Of a DNA stretch of 64,000 bases, positions 50,550 to 61,443 are shown one piece after another. The translations under genes and the position numbers were made by a program. This stretch comes from Fragilariopsis cylindrus CCMP1102 (lineage: Eukaryota; Bacillariophyta; Bacillariophyceae; Bacillariales; Bacillariaceae): NCBI GenBank assembly GCA_900095095.1, contig FMBT01000430.1:1-64000 (forward strand), given 5' to 3'. Each line of letters starts with the position of its first letter. Within the stretch, counting starts at the first letter, position 1. A model generated the notes under the pieces. It searched no databases. It worked only from the letters and a program-made list of their open reading frames with translations, and had not been told where the DNA came from.

Positions 50550-51617
50550 ATGATGAAATTCAACAATGCATCCCTTATTATTGCTACCGCTGCTCTTGCA
50601 TGCAGTACCACTTCTGGATTAGAATTAACCACGAAGAATTTTGAGGAAATGACTGCGGGTAAAACCGTCTTTATTAAATTTTTTGCACCCTGGTGTGGTC
50701 ATTGTAAAGCAATGGGTCCAGATTGGGAAAAATTAATGACAGAATATAAAGATCATGATGTGGCATTAGTGGCGGAAGTCGATTGTACCTCGGATACTGG
50801 TGATGAATTATGTGAAAAATTTAATGTGGAGGTACGTTGAAAACGAGTCAGTCAAGTCGACGTCGTCGTGACTTTATTTGTTATGCCGTGTCTACCTTCC
50901 CTCTTTCTCCAGCACAATTGTCTATTGCGTCTCTGTTGTATCTCGTGTAAAATGAATGGGCTTGTGTTGATGTTGTCGTTTTGTGATGGCAAATCGGATT
51001 TGGGAGGGTCTTTATTTATTTATTTATTTGTGACTCTACTAGATTTTCTAAAATGTCCCGTTACCGTCCGTGCTCCTTTACTTTAACTCACCTTTTATGT
51101 GTATTTCTTCTTTGTCCCTATTCTATTATAACAACGAACGATACAGGGTTTTCCAACTGTGATGTGGGGTGATGCCTCTGGTGCTGAAAATTATGAAGGT
51201 GGACGTGATTATGAATCCATGTCCATCTTTGCCAAAGAATATGTAACAAAACCGGTCTGTAATATTAATCATGTGGACGTTTGTAGTCCCGAAGAAAAAA
51301 AAGATATTGAATCGGTATTATCTATGAGTGATACCAAATTAACGGAAACTATGCAATATATTAGTGATAGTGTATCAGTAGAAGAAAAAAGCTTTGAAAA
51401 GGCAGTTGGAGCTATTCAAAAACAATATGAAGAATTAACTACGGAACATAATAAAAAATTAGAATCAATTAAAGTTGATAATAAATATAAATATTTAAGT
51501 CAAGTATTAAAAAGTCGTGGTATTGCGGATCCAACTGCTGAAGATGATGATGACGATGATGACGACGACGATGATGATGACGATGACGATGACGATGATG
51601 CAGGTGGTGAATTGTAA
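50550..51617 (+). CDS. Protein disulfide isomerase, single thioredoxin domain (1 intron)
   Basis: Exon 1 50550-50831, intron 50832-51146 (GTACGT...ATACAG, 315 bp, phase 0), exon 2 51147-51617, giving 250 residues. A signal peptide (LIIATAALACSTTSG) is followed by one thioredoxin fold: VFIKFFAPWCGHCKAMGP (active site C49-x-x-C52), VDCTSD, and GFPTVMWGD with the cis-proline after the splice. A helical domain (~160-225, SVEEKSFEKAVGAIQKQYEE) follows and the protein ends with ~20 Asp and AGGEL. Catalyses disulfide formation in the secretory pathway. No KDEL-type ER retention signal is visible; the acidic tail may bind calcium. Much shorter than two-domain PDIs and resembles single-domain PDIs of algae. 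Confidence 0.88.
50832..51146 (+). other. Intron of the PDI gene
   Basis: Donor GAG|GTACGT, acceptor GATACAG|GGTTTT. Splicing joins ...KFNVE to GFPTVMWGD in frame; unspliced reading stops after two codons. Confidence 0.88.
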
Positions 51618-52703
51618 ATTTAAAAATGATACATGCATACGCATCGTTGTTTTAAAAGTCAATGTCAACTGATGGATGATATGATATAGCACGACCACTA
51701 GGAAGAAGAAGAAGAAGCGAATAATGGCGGGTTGGTTTGTTATCATCGTGTCCGTCCGATTGGTATTTATGGTTCATACCATGCATACTCTGATTCGATA
51801 TGATATGATATGATATGATATATACTTATCGTGTGTAGTTAGTTTATCAAAAGATAAATATAAGTGGTTAAAATTTTAAGTAAAAAAGTTTTCCTGTAAT
51901 CCTGCCTGTTATCAATTTTTCATACTGTTTCTTGTTTGTTATATACCTTATTCTCTCGTGCGTAGGTAGGTAGGTATCTCGTTTACTCTACTAGTATTCT
52001 TCTATTTTTTGACACTACTACCTAGCGTGATATCTTTTTTAGCGTTTCTTACAGTGCGTACCGCCCAGTAGCATGCATGCATGCATGCATGCATGCAGGC
52101 AGGCATGCCATGCCATGCTACTCGTTGTTTTTTCGAAAGGTTATGGCTGATGTGACTACAGTAGAAGTACGTACAGCAATGCTAATACAAGTATTAGGAT
52201 TTTTAGTAACCGATCCGTCATCTGAGATGCATGGAATGCTATTACTCTTTCTACTACTGTAGCTGCTTAGACATGCTTATCATCTCCTATGTGAGCGATG
52301 ATCGTGAAATAATAATGTAGCTAGCACCGCCTACCGTAGACGAAGAATACAATTGACGGCAAGGCAAATGTTGATTGTACATTAAAACAATCAACATCAA
52401 GACGTAACTAAACTGTATGCGTAGGACAGTAGACTAGTACAGTACTAGACGATAGTAGATTTGTATTGGTTCAAGAATAACATATATCTTCATTAGTATT
52501 TAATTCATTATGTACGTGTGACAATTTTTATTTATTTATCATGTAGAATGTAAATCATGATGGAACGGACGGACACGCAACAAACCCACAACGAACGAAA
52601 TGTGGAAAGGATGCGTGTCCGTCCGTGTCCGACATGAATAAGTAGTAGTGTAATATATATAGCTGTAGCTTTTCATATCATATCACATTTATATACTATT
52701 TAT
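51618..52703. repeat. Intergenic between convergent genes
   Basis: Holds the 3' ends of the PDI (+) and translocator (-) genes. (GATAT)n at about 51799-51825 and (TGCA)n at about 52072-52097, then GGCAGGCATGCCATGCC. No gene. Confidence 0.65.
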
Positions 52704-54415
52704 TTACTTCTTGGCAACAATACTATCAATGACAGAATATAATAATACTCCACCAATACCGATACTGCAACCTAACATCTTAATAGGATCAAGTGATTCA
52801 CCTAGTACAAGTGCAACACCAACAATAACAATAACACGCTTGGCAGTATTAGCAACAGATTGTGTCACGGCACCTGTCTTCTTCAATGTTAATGTAGCAC
52901 ATTCATTGTATCCGTAAAACCATAGTCCAGAGGCGACTAAATTCTTCCAGATAGCAGGTGTTGTTTTGGCCATTTCACAAAATTCACCAAATCTGGAACC
53001 CTCACGGATAGCAACCACCGGGATACTTAATAAGAAGGCAAGAACTGTGGTAATAGCAAATTGATTACCAACCGACCCCATCCGATCTTTTAATCCTGCC
53101 GTTTCCATTAATTTTTTGTTTTCATTACCCTTCACGGCAGCAAAACAATTGGCAATACAGGCAGCAATTAAGGCCGACCATGCAAAATCAAGTTCCTTGA
53201 CGGAGGCTAAGATCACACCACCAATCACAATAGGCAAACATAACCATTTTGCTTTGGAAATTGGTTTTCCGTACACGAATTGAGATAGTACAGCAGAGAA
53301 TGCTGGTTCCGATGCTTTTACAATTTGTGCGAAGGACACTGCACCCATACCCATTGCGAATACCGACGCCGAATGGGCACCCATAAAGCAAAATGCGACA
53401 GGGATCATTTTCAGTAAATCCTTGGCAGTAATGGTTGGTTTAGTACGTGCATCCGGTGCTAACCATAAAAAGATACCATAAATGGCACCCACACCCAGTT
53501 GTAAACTGGAAAGTGTCATGGGGAAACCAACTTTACCACCAGCAGCATTCAATGCGAGTTTGTTGGTAATATTGTAATAGTAGTTCCCTAAGTACCATAA
53601 TGCAAAGTATGCAATCAGACCTAAATCTAATGGTGCCTTCTTGGCAGGTTCCGCAGCAGATGATGCACCACCACGAACAGCAATAGCATCCGAAACATCG
53701 TTCAAGACCTATAGATATTGGTATACATCATAATATTGTTATTATTATTATTATTTGTGGTTGATCAATAAATCGTTGTAATTGGTATTGTCGATAACGG
53801 CAAAAGAATAGAAGCAAATTTGTTATGTGAGAAAATGCGAAGAGAGATGATTTTTTTTTCAGAAAACGAACCCAAAAAATATAGACAGAAATAGTCTCGA
53901 TTCCGTAATCAACACACTTTTTGATAAACTTAACGCGTGCTAAAATTACATCAATGGAATTCAAATCTTTAAAATCATCGGATCGGACTTCAATAAAAAA
54001 ATTGTCGCCGCAAAACAGTCATCGGTGGAAAAGAGGAGGAAGATCTTCGTCTTTTTTTGAAGATGTCTACCGTAGCTAAATGGTTCGATGGGGGTGTATG
54101 TATGACAGCAAAGCACTAAAATACACCACAACAACTATGCTTTTTCATAACGTCGTCTATACGATCGATATACAATCGGCGCGATGTCTAAGTTATATTG
54201 ATGATTGTACATTGTACAGTACAGATACTTACAACAGATGATGAGATACGATTTCCTTGGATGTCAACAGGTTGGACCATAGCAGGATTCTTTTGGAAGG
54301 CACCGACTGCGCGTGTCGTAGTACGAGCTAAGTTCTTAGCACCACCATTGAGGCCGAATGCCGATGATGATGCGGCAACAACAGAAAGGACTGCAAGGGA
54401 TGTACTAATCTTCAT
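52704..54415 (-). CDS. Plastid triose-phosphate/phosphate translocator (TPT/NST family, 1 intron)
   Basis: Exon 1 54415-54233 (61 codons), intron 54232-53709 (GTAAGT...CTATAG, 524 bp), exon 2 53708-52704, giving 395 residues. Exchanges phosphorylated C3-C6 sugars for phosphate across a plastid membrane. Exon 1 is a bipartite presequence: a signal peptide MKISTSLAVLSVVAASSSAF whose cleavage context SSA/FGLN has the conserved Phe at +1 needed for diatom plastid import, then a basic transit part (NLARTTTRAVGAFQKN). The transporter body has about eight or nine membrane segments with family signatures ALWYLGNYYYNITNKLAL, SFAQIVKASEPAFSAVLS, NENKKLM and TQSVANTAKRVIVIVGVALV. The conserved Lys/Arg of the final signature (K-R) are present. 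Substrate within the family cannot be read by eye. The intron falls between targeting and mature parts. Confidence 0.9.
53709..54232 (-). other. Intron of the translocator gene
   Basis: On the minus strand GTAAGT follows TCATCTGTT, and CCAATATCTATAG precedes GTCTTGAACGATG. Phase 0. Separates presequence and mature coding parts. Confidence 0.85.
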
Positions 54416-55758
54416 GGTTGGGATAGTTTTTTTTTTTTTAGAATTTGAATAGAATAAATAACAGTGTAACTTCAAGCGATGATGCCAAAGAGGGAAAAGC
54501 AAAGCAAAAGATTTGAATGATTTGATAATTTTGGCGGTACTGTATTTGTTTTGCAACCGTCGTAATTATGTTACGATACCCGTTTTAATATTTGCATTTG
54601 CACAATGCCGCCTTAAATAAATAGATGGCCGGCTTGGATTTCAAAATCATTTAGCGACAGCACAAAATCAATGGACTGCGATGCATGGCTTGAAGCTGCA
54701 TTTTTTACAAGTAGCATATACTAGTATCGTTGACACGGCGAGGAGGCATGCTTTCTCAAAGGGGATGAGTATTATTGGGGGATGTATATTCGGGGCGGAA
54801 TTGTCTTTATGTACTGTATGTCAAACCATACACTGTCCTACGCATCTCGCTCGTCATTAGTACCTTATAAGCATATGAAGACGATCTTTTTTACTCACCT
54901 TGAAGGATTTCAACCAATCAAAATCCTCGAAAAATAAATAAATGAGAAGGCTCACTCAAAGATAGCGAACCCAGAACAAGAATGAATCAATCATCTACTG
55001 TACTGTGCGGTATCTTCCAGCAGTCAATCACATCAATGACGAGCTTCAATGCACAAACAAACAGCAACACAAGCAGCAATCAATCAATCACACGATATCC
55101 TTTGTGTCGCCCACAGAAATAAATCCGTTGCTAATGCTAACTACTAACTAGACTTCATTTGTAATTCATCGACAACAGAAGGTTCGACCGGTAGAACAAA
55201 AAGAAAAGATAAGCACAAAAAAAACTATAAAATTCAAAGATGGCGTTGACTTTATTGAATCACTTTTATTGGCAAATTCCGGTACGTACCTACAACTAAA
55301 ACTACAACACTGCAATTGTATTGTATTGAATTGAAAAGCGTGATGATATCGTATTGTGTCGTTGCGTTTGAATGACACGAACCCATATACTGTAGAGGAC
55401 CGTACATTCTACCAAGGGAAAAATTGATTGGTGAATTCAAACGATTGTCCGGGGATTGGGATAATTTTTTTGTTTTTTGGCGGGTGACATCAGATCGTTC
55501 TGTGAAGCTTCGAGGGAGAAAAGGGGGGGGGGGGGATTCAAGTCAATTACATGTATCGACGATTTGTAACAAAAACAATCACAGTCGACATGCACAGTGT
55601 TTTCATTTTGAATGGACAAAGGGCGGAATAAGGATGGCAAGAACGCCGAAGGAAAGATCGACGTTCGTCAAGCATCAACAGCAAGAAATATCAACAGGAA
55701 GCTTTTCCCAACATCTATTCCCTGCATTTATTAGATATTTTTGGGCACGATCGATCGA
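54416..55758. other. Intergenic between divergent genes
   Basis: No gene supported. A T/A-rich leader of the translocator lies directly at 54416-54450. A G run (about 12) occurs near 55525-55536. A 128-codon frame at 55424-55810 overlaps the next exon in another phase and looks random. Confidence 0.45.
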
Positions 55759-56228
55759 ATGGACCCTGATGAGTGTCCCGTGTGTGCACATCCATATCGT
55801 AAAACTGTAGACTGTTCTCATTCCAATCCTCTCACCTTTTTGTTTTTGGTGCTGCTCTCTATTCGTTTTGTTTCTGCACAACAACTGTCTATTGGTTTCT
55901 TTTCTTAAAATCTTTTATATAAATTTATTTATTTATTTGCACATAGGAAACGAAGATTCCATTAATGGTTGCAGATTTTGTAATGGTTATTGCTATGTGG
56001 TATGTTGAAAAGGGTGTTACTGCTGAAAAGAAATTACGTGAACTTGAAGAAAAACATGCTGAACAGAATCATGAATTGATGAAAGGTGAAAAATTAGGAC
56101 AAAAGGCGAAAAAACAGCATGATGCAGCTGAACGAAAACACAAAAATAAACATAGTAAAGGATTCACCGGTAGTGGTGGTGGGGGTGGAAAGATTAATAA
56201 TAATTACAATATTGGTAAAAAAGATTAA
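55759..56228 (+). CDS. Small coiled-coil protein, tentative two-exon model
   Basis: Exon 2 (55947-56228) is well supported. After the acceptor GCACATAG it reads ETKIPLMVADFVMVIAMWYV (possible membrane helix), a charged coil EKKLRELEEKHAEQNHELMK, GEKLGQKAKKQHDAAERKHK and a Gly/Asn-rich tail, 93 residues. Exon 1 is less certain. The best candidate is 55759-55806 (MDPDECPVCAHPYRKT), with a weak GTAGAC donor, in phase 0. An alternative donor 9 nt earlier gives a different, quickly ending product with a C-x2-C-x12-C-x2-C pattern. No family recognised. A membrane or zinc-binding adaptor is possible. Confidence 0.4.
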
Positions 56229-57018
56229 TAAAATCTTTTTCATGCCGATATCGAATGAATCGAAGTCAAACAAACAATTCGGTCTGGAATGTACCATATT
56301 ACCGGCTTGTATGTTAGGTTGAGCGGTGTGTTGAATAATTGAGTGTTGATTCAATTCGGATTGAATGTTGATGGCATGTGCATAACAAAGTAACAACGGA
56401 TAATGGGAGATGAAAGTAAGTAAAACAACATGACGTGCCGTACAGCTACAGCTACAGCTACAGCTCAATAACCCCCAAAAAAAACACCAGCATGTTGTGT
56501 AGGTGGTGTGTGGCCAATTGAGGACTAGTAGTAGTGTATGAATAGTCTCACCTCCGGTTGCATGTTTTGAAGAACAGTAGATAGAAAAGTAATATGATAC
56601 ACAATAATATATACATGAATAAAATTATTACCACGCCAAAGGAGATATTATGTATCGTATACTGTATTACGTGCTCGTATGTAGAGATAACTGTATCTTT
56701 ATCTAAATACTGCGTTGTAGGTAAAGTTAGTTCAAATCTTTCTCGTAAGGAAGGAATGAGGATTCATCTACCATAAGTGAATACAAAAATGGGTGTCGAT
56801 CAAGTAATAATCAAGAGCCAAGTCTGCCTACCACAAAACACAAATACTGGAAGCTAGTAGGGGAGAATTTCAGCACCGTGTCTTGCGATGTTTAGTAGTA
56901 GTAGTGGTAGTAGCTATTCATGAGAGTCTTACTTACCTAAAAAATTCACCACATCAAATGCACCATGGAATACACCACTAGTACCACTGCTTTAATCTCC
57001 ACGTGAGCTTAGTCGTTA
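56229..57018. other. Intergenic
   Basis: (ACAGCT)n near 56444-56466; otherwise no structure and no gene. Ends at the left terminal repeat of the 3-kb element. Confidence 0.5.
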
Positions 57019-60000
57019 ATAGAAAAACTAAATCATGCCCAAAATTTTACTAGTATTTTGTTAGTCTTGTATGTTATCACAACTTTAGCATCAAATATAT
57101 ACACCTAAAGGATCATTTTTTGGAAACATAAACTATAAAGTTTACAATTGACCTATTGGTTGGAGAATTGTTATATTCCTTAGTCTTGTAAGCCTACTGG
57201 TATCTCATAACGTAGGCTCATACACAGCACACATTTTAGGGATTTAAATTTTATGTGTACACACAACAAAATATCTCATTCGAAAGTATTGTAAACAACA
57301 ACACCTTCTGGGTCGGGTGCACTAGCATTCTTATAGTATACTAGAACATTGTAGTTGCCTCCTACCATTTTTTTGTTCTTGTGGTTGTTGAATAAATTAC
57401 AATCAGCTGTTGTGGAAGGCACACAAACATCAAGATTTTTAACAAAAATGAATAACAATGTATCTTATTTGAAAGTGTTGCACACAACAACACCTTCTGG
57501 GTCGGGTGCACTAGCATTCTTATAGTATACTAGAACATTGTAGTTGCCTCCTACCATTTTTTTGTTCCTGTGGTTGTTAATAAATTACAATCAGCTGTTG
57601 TGGAAGGCACACAAACATCAAGATTTTTGACCAAAATGAACAACAATATATCTTATTTGAAAGTGTTGCACACAACAACACCTTCTGGGTCGGGTGCACT
57701 AGCATTCTTATAGTATACTAGAACATTGTAGTTGCCTCCTACCATTTTTTTGTTCTTGTGGTTGTTGAATAAATTACAATCAGCTGTTGTGGAAGGCACA
57801 CAAACAACAAGATCTTTGACCAAAATGAACAACAATATATCTTATTTGAAAGTGTTGCACATAACAACACCTTCTGGGTCGGGTGCACTAGCATTCTTAT
57901 AGTATACTAGAACATTGTAGTTGCCTCCTACCTAAATTACAATCAGCTGTTGTGGAAGGCACACAAACAACAAGATTTTTGACCAAAATGAACAACAATG
58001 TATCTTATTTGAAAGTGTTGCACACAACAACACCTTCTGGGTCGGGTGCACTAGCATTCTTATAGTATACTAGAACATTGTAGTTGCCTCCTACCATTTT
58101 TTTGTTCTTGTGGTTGTTGAATAAATTACAATCAGCTGTTGTGGAAGGCACACAAACAACAAGATTTTTGACCAAAATGAACAACAATGTATCTTATTTG
58201 AAAGTGTTGCACATAACAACACCTTCTGGGTCGGGTGCACTAGCATTCTTATAGTATACTAGAACATTGTAGTTGCCTCCTACCATTTTTTTGTTCTTGT
58301 GGTTGTTGAATAAATTACAATCAGCTGTTGTGGAAGGCACATAAACAACAAGATTTTTGACCAAAATGAACAACAATGTATCTTATTTGAAAGTGTTGCA
58401 CACAACAACACCTTCTGGGTCGGGTGCACTAGCATTCTTATAGTATACTAGAACATTGTAGTTGCCTCCTACCATTTTTTTGTTCTTGTGGTTGTTGAAT
58501 AAATTACAATCAGCTGTTGTGGAAGGCACACAAACATCAAGATTTTTGACCAAAATGAACAACAATATATCTTATTTGAAAGTGTTGCACACAACAACAC
58601 CTTCTGGGTCAGGTGCGCAAACATAGTACTGTGCTTGCCTCCTACCATCCCTGGTGGTTGGAATACTAAACAACTTTGAATAATAATAAGATGAATAACT
58701 TCTACTTAGGTTCTAGAACCAGCTAGCATGGTGCACCAAGATACCACCCAATCATCCATCCTATACCCATAGGAGATGAACCATGGGTCATGATCTCTCA
58801 TACATACCTTATTCTTGCCTCCAGAACACAAACATAGCATTTCGGCCAACATGTCATATTTCAATGCCCAAAAGTACCATTCAGAAATAGGATGCCACAA
58901 CATCAAGGAAAGGAATTGAACCATGGTTTCAACACCCAGATACCTTCCATATATGCATATGGTCAAAATAAAATACACCAACAATGCTTGGAGCATCTGC
59001 CATATTGGTGGTGTAGTGGGGCAGGGAACAATAGAATAGACATAAAATGGCCCAAAATGCACATGTTGCAAAAATATTTGAGATGCTACCGATACCGCGC
59101 CCATACCAGGTAAGCTGAGTCCCAAATTAAACAGCTAGGCATCTACCTTTTTCATAAAGGTTTTGGATTATATCCTTCTTTTAGGTAACCATACATCATA
59201 CATTTGGGGTGCCACGGGTCAAAACCCACCGCTATTAAAGCCCAAAATTTCTCTAAGTGCCAAGTGCGTGTGTAATCAAGGCCGTGATGCACCATCAATA
59301 CAGACCTAATAACCTTGAAAGATTCTATGGAGCTCAACATGATACCTATGGGTACAAGGTCCAACTATTGCTTAGGGCTGTAGGGAGGTTAGGAAGGTGT
59401 CAGGGTGTGCTAAGCCCCAAAAAGGGTCATTTAGGCCCAAAAACAGGTTCCCCCTTTAGCGCCCACATCAGCATGGTCCTGCCCATAGCTAGCCAAGTTT
59501 ATATTTCCTTTGGTGTATATGGTCATCCCCATGTGCTTACTTTGGGACAATTCATCTTTTTGAGTGTGTACTAGGTCACATACCCCCCCAAATGGGCCAT
59601 TTTCCCATGTCCTAAGCTGCATCACACCCTTTACCACCAGTGTGGAAAGCACATACCTCGCGCCCCAAAGTCTGGTCCAGGTATCCACCCTATGCATATC
59701 AAGCTTAGATTATACCATCTGATTGGGACTTTATACATGCTAGGATGGGTTAGAATGCCAGAAAGTGGAGTGGTACAGGTAGCAAGTACCACAGGATGTG
59801 TGCTGTGTGCGAGCCTACGTTATGAGATACCAGTAGGCTTACAAGACTAAGGAATATGATATTTCTCCATCCAATAGGTCAATTGTAAACTTAATGGTTT
59901 AATTTTCCAAAAAAATGACTTTTTAGGTGTATATATTTGATGGTAAAGCTGTTATGATATACTAGACTAACAAATAATACTAGTAAAATTTGGGCATGAT

Positions 60001-60039
60001 TTAGTTTTTATTAAAATTTGGGCATGATTTAGTTTCTAT
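57019..60039. mobile_element. 3.0-kb TIR element carrying a 189-bp satellite
   Basis: Terminal inverted repeats of ~215-240 bp: 57019-57234 and 59798-60039. Both start ATAGAAA(AA)CTAAATCATG, pass AGTATT(A)TTTGTTAGTC, CATCAAATATATACACCTAAA and AATTGACCTATTGG, and end AAGCCTACTGGTATCTCATA-ACGTAGGCTC. The right one has an internal 28-bp duplication of its tip. Inside are the satellite and about 1.2 kb of unique DNA without a convincing gene. A target-site duplication could not be settled. Non-autonomous; no transposase inside. Related decayed copies lie at 9.4-10.76 kb and 60.7-64 kb. Confidence 0.75.
57281..58620 (+). repeat. 189-bp tandem satellite, ~7 copies
   Basis: Unit starts (AAAGTGTTGCACACAACAAC) at about 57282, 57472, 57661, 57849, 58012, 58201, 58390 and 58579. 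Spacing is 188-190 bp except for the fourth unit, which lacks ~26 bp containing TTTTTTGTTCTTGTGGTTG. Copies differ by only a few bases. Identical 60-codon minus frames in each unit are products of the repeat, not genes. Confidence 0.92.
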
Positions 60040-60963
60040 GTTGAAAGTTAGTGAGTGGAGGCTTAACAAAATATCACATATGCACTCGCGGCGGTCAACT
60101 ATAGCTCACCAAAAAAACGGACAAAAATCCGTTACAGCACGAGTTACTTAGTAAAATCTAACTATAGAGATAACTTTTGCAAAAATATGCCCAGGGCGAT
60201 AATCTTGCATACGATCCATATCTCTGTTAAATGGAGAATCTGCTACATAATAGCGCTATCACTCTGGACATAAAAGCCCAAAAGTTATAGTCAGTCAAAG
60301 ATTGCTCACATTTTGATGGGCTATTTTAAACCGTTTTCGCGGTTGGCGCGCAGACGGGTCATCGCATCAAGTGGTACTAGTGACACACCTCATCACCTAC
60401 CTAAAACAAATGCACACATTTATCCCTAGTCAGGATGAGCTTTTTTCCTGTTGCACAGTGCACAAGAATCTTTCCACTGCATAAGAACATACATATAAAA
60501 ATCTGAACTCATTATTTCTGCATGGAGTTAACTTGTTGTGGCTGCGTACCAAATTTTACATTTAGGAATTGAAGGGCCAGTATTAGATATCAAGGGTATA
60601 TAGACCAGCAGTACATTACTCACTGCTAGCTATTCTAGCCTGTGCTGCCCAACTTTCTCCTAGCTGTAAAATTTTCTGTGTTTTCCATCACCCCAATGCA
60701 ACAGCCCCCCCCCCCCCCCCTGTTTGGGTCCATCTTGTAAGCCTACTGGTATCTCACAATGTAGGCTCACACACAGCACACTCCAAATAACCCCCCAAAA
60801 TGGTGCAAATGGCCCATTTGCAGTGTTTTGTGGACATACAGTACACTCAAAAAGGTGAATCATCCCAAATATATATATAACTTGTTATTTAAAAGCTGCA
60901 GCTTTGCTCCTCAACTTCTTAGAAAGAAGAAAAGTCAACAGTCTACCCGCCTATTATTCTATA
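60040..60963. repeat. Repeat-derived intergenic DNA
   Basis: No gene. A long C run (about 60706-60720). 60733-60815 matches the terminal-repeat end of the satellite element (AAGCCTACTGGTATCTCACA, then AACCCCCCAAAATGGTG, as also at 10.55-10.62 kb inverted), so another truncated copy starts here. Confidence 0.6.
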
Positions 60964-61443
60964 TTAATTGTGTTTACTTTGGTATATGTCCCCAAATCGA
61001 CCATCAATCTCCTGTATCTCCACGTCCATGACTATCTTTGTTCTGCTAGTTGATCTTTTCTTACCCAGTTGTGTGTACAGCTTCGATATCATATGATTCA
61101 TCTTGTACTTTGTTTTCTTTGCTTGCACTACTCTGCTTGATGATCTTTTCTTTTTCATTCTTTTGAACACATTAGTGAGTGGATTATTATGCATTTTCTT
61201 TAGTGTTGCTTTCTTTCCTTTGTTTGTTTTCCGTGACACTGTAGTCTTTGCTGGTTTGTTTGCAGTGAAGTGTCTCCATATTGGTTTACTGTTGTCTTGA
61301 GCAAGTTCTTTTACTCTTTTCATAATGTGATCAATGACTTCCCTCCACCTGTTTATCCACTTTTTCAGTTGTTGGTTTGTATCTGCCAGTCTTGTTTTTA
61401 GTGGTTCGTTGAATATCTTCAATTCATCTTCTGGCAGTACCAT
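60964..61443 (-). CDS. Unknown basic protein in repeat field
   Basis: 159 residues from ATG 61443. N-terminus helical (LKTRLADTNQQLKKWINRWR, VIDHIMKRVKELAQD), then strongly basic with KTNKGKKATLKKMH, KRMKKKRSSSRVVQAKKTKY and a similar GKKRSTSRTK. The pattern resembles a nucleic-acid-binding or chromatin-like protein. No family recognised. It lies inside repeat-derived DNA, so it may be a transposon-encoded protein or a remnant. Confidence 0.4.
   Translation of the reverse strand: MVLPEDELKIFNEPLKTRLADTNQQLKKWINRWREVIDHIMKRVKELAQDNSKPIWRHFTANKPAKTTVSRKTNKGKKATLKKMHNNPLTNVFKRMKKKRSSSRVVQAKKTKYKMNHMISKLYTQLGKKRSTSRTKIVMDVEIQEIDGRFGDIYQSKHN

Noticed and set aside
54188-54556. Longer upstream start for the plastid translocator
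   Set aside because: The frame opens further upstream, but ATG 54415 places the signal peptide and SSA/FGLN motif at the correct distance.
57276-58565. Five near-identical 60-codon minus frames
   Set aside because: One per satellite unit, no protein features; they follow the repeat period exactly.
57281-58620. CRISPR-like array
   Set aside because: The unit is a continuous 189-bp repeat without unique spacers, in a eukaryotic genome.
58706-59697. Minus frames (139, 70, 88 codons) inside the 3-kb element
   Set aside because: Many Trp/Cys/His in no pattern, no continuity between them; probably non-coding repeat DNA.
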